6,453 nucleotides of DNA from Acidobacteriaceae bacterium (GTDB lineage: Bacteria > Acidobacteriota > Terriglobia > Terriglobales > Acidobacteriaceae). Location: positions 29,936-36,388 of the forward strand of contig PLKU01000173.1 in the NCBI GenBank assembly GCA_003140705.1, given 5' to 3'. How positions within the stretch are numbered: the stretch's first letter is position 1; every line of letters starts with the position of its first letter. Made by a program: the position numbers and the translations under genes. Positions 6,438-6,453 of this stretch are shown one piece after another. Under the pieces are notes generated by a model. It was not told where the DNA came from, made no database searches, and was given only the letters and a program-made list of their open reading frames with translations.

Positions 6438-6453
6438 GGCCCCGTAGCTCAGG
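6438..6453 (+). tRNA. tRNA gene, first 16 nt only
   Basis: The window ends in GGCCCCG (5' acceptor strand, 7 nt), TA (positions 8-9, conserved U8), GCTC (D-stem) and AGG (start of the D-loop), the invariant layout of a tRNA 5' end. The anticodon lies beyond the edge, so the amino acid cannot be read; tRNA-Arg genes often begin this way, a weak hint. The relic-rich stretch on its left suggests a tRNA-associated island, although integration normally uses the tRNA 3' end, which is not in view. Confidence 0.75.

Overview
The window looks like a chromosomal accessory segment from a Gram-negative, GC-moderate bacterium, most likely an Acidobacteriota (Terriglobia-like) genome. This rests on the gene at the left edge: a very long Oar-like TonB-dependent receptor with an N-terminal carboxypeptidase-regulatory-like domain, a class greatly expanded in that phylum. 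The assignment is an inference from family, not from a marker gene.

Left part (1-3176, minus strand): one uninterrupted reading frame of at least 1058 codons encodes the receptor. It runs off the left edge, so its C-terminus is missing. Middle (3177-3627): a divergent regulatory region. It holds a strong sigma70-type promoter for the receptor, a palindrome lying over its -10 box, a related half-site pattern nearer the regulator, a tandem 20-bp repeat in the receptor leader, and a candidate promoter for the regulator. Then 3628-4365 (plus strand): an intact GntR/HutC-family regulator with a UTRA ligand-binding domain. The receptor and regulator look like a local substrate-sensing and uptake pair, with the regulator probably controlling the receptor and perhaps itself; the ligand cannot be told from sequence.

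Right part (4366-6437): after a 335-bp gene-poor stretch comes a run of damaged genes, all on the minus strand. They are (transcription order, right to left) a probable integrase N-terminal remnant, a ScpB-like gene with an in-frame amber codon, a TumE-family toxin gene with a 1-nt frameshift near its 5' end, and its HTH antitoxin TumA-like partner with an in-frame amber codon. The toxin and antitoxin still overlap by ATGA, and a perfect 6-bp-arm palindrome sits just upstream of the original toxin start, so the regulatory architecture of the toxin-antitoxin module is readable although both genes are broken. The window ends in the first 16 nt of a tRNA gene on the plus strand.

The contrast is the main message: the receptor (over 1000 codons) and the regulator are perfectly open, while every gene between 4.7 and 6.3 kb carries a lesion. 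This fits a decaying genomic island next to a tRNA gene; sequencing error in that part of the contig is the main alternative.
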